Positions 37,368-37,441 of a DNA stretch of 37,441 nt are shown piece after piece (the first letter of the stretch is position 1; each line of letters starts with the position of its first letter). The position numbers and the translations under genes are program-made. The stretch comes from Tolypothrix sp. PCC 7712 (GTDB taxonomy: Bacteria; Cyanobacteriota; Cyanobacteriia; Cyanobacteriales; Nostocaceae), in the NCBI RefSeq assembly GCF_025860405.1, contig NZ_CP063796.1:1-37441 (forward strand), written 5' to 3'. Below the pieces are notes generated by a model, which was not told the origin of the DNA, ran no database searches, and was given only the letters and a program-made list of their open reading frames with translations.

Positions 37368-37441
37368 TGGCTGTTACCGATTTAAATCAAAATTAGTTTG
37401 TTTGCACTGTTTCGGTGATGCAGTCCCTGGTGGTTGTAAAC

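Overview
The window reads as a cyanobacterial (Nostocales-like) plasmid, most likely mobilizable. The octamer GCGATCGC (HIP1, typical of cyanobacteria) recurs near 656, 3348, 10654, 16388, 16882, 22412, 26122, 26442 and 29741. The genes are plasmid functions: relaxase, MobC, an RP4-like traK-traL-traM set, a coupling protein, a P4/D5-type primase-helicase, a ParA partition locus and two tyrosine recombinases. I saw no rRNA, tRNA, CRISPR array, complete transposase or mating-pair (VirB-type) genes. Nothing proves circularity. If the two ends are joined, mobC-relaxase-T4CP-TPR protein become one minus-strand operon, which suggests a complete circle of about 37.4 kb.

Layout. 1-4091: minus-strand relaxase and mobC, divergent across a hairpin-rich gap (probable oriT) from plus-strand traK-, traL- and traM-like genes. 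4449-9742: an AT-rich cargo block. It holds an ABC ATPase with an effector-associated-domain-like (EAD-like) N-terminus, coupled to a multi-pass membrane protein. Facing it is an EAD-like/trypsin-like protease followed by a two-helix membrane protein. 9791-11340: a decayed tyrosine recombinase and a duplicated scrap of the traM 3' end. 11471-14059: a small membrane protein, an XRE-PIN pair and an Mrr-like nuclease. 14073-18656: the primase-helicase with a structured upstream region, then two divergent sets of small genes, each headed by a very small ribbon-helix-helix-like protein.

18983-23161: six tightly packed plus-strand genes of unknown function ending in a membrane-anchored P-loop ATPase. 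This is the best candidate for an undescribed system outside the EAD cargo. 23374-25721: a module bounded by imperfect direct repeats, holding a tiny lipoprotein, a PadR regulator and a WecG/TagA-type glycosyltransferase fused to a permease-prefix-like membrane segment. 26001-29730: an intact tyrosine recombinase, an aspartyl-protease pair, and a ParA/RHH partition locus whose second gene carries the same 10-mer found upstream of parA. 30060-34939: a 23-residue hydrophobic peptide gene with an ideal ribosome binding site and a terminator, then a 1505-residue NB-ARC protein with about 23 repeats, five of them almost identical in DNA. 35242-37367: a TPR-like protein and the VirD4/TraD-type coupling protein.

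The backbone (relaxosome, coupling protein, primase, partition) would keep and mobilize the plasmid using a mating apparatus from elsewhere. The cargo is rich in proteins of the kind found in prokaryotic conflict and immunity systems: EAD-like, trypsin-like, NB-ARC, PIN and Mrr domains. Functions are assigned by motif recognition alone. No database search was run.
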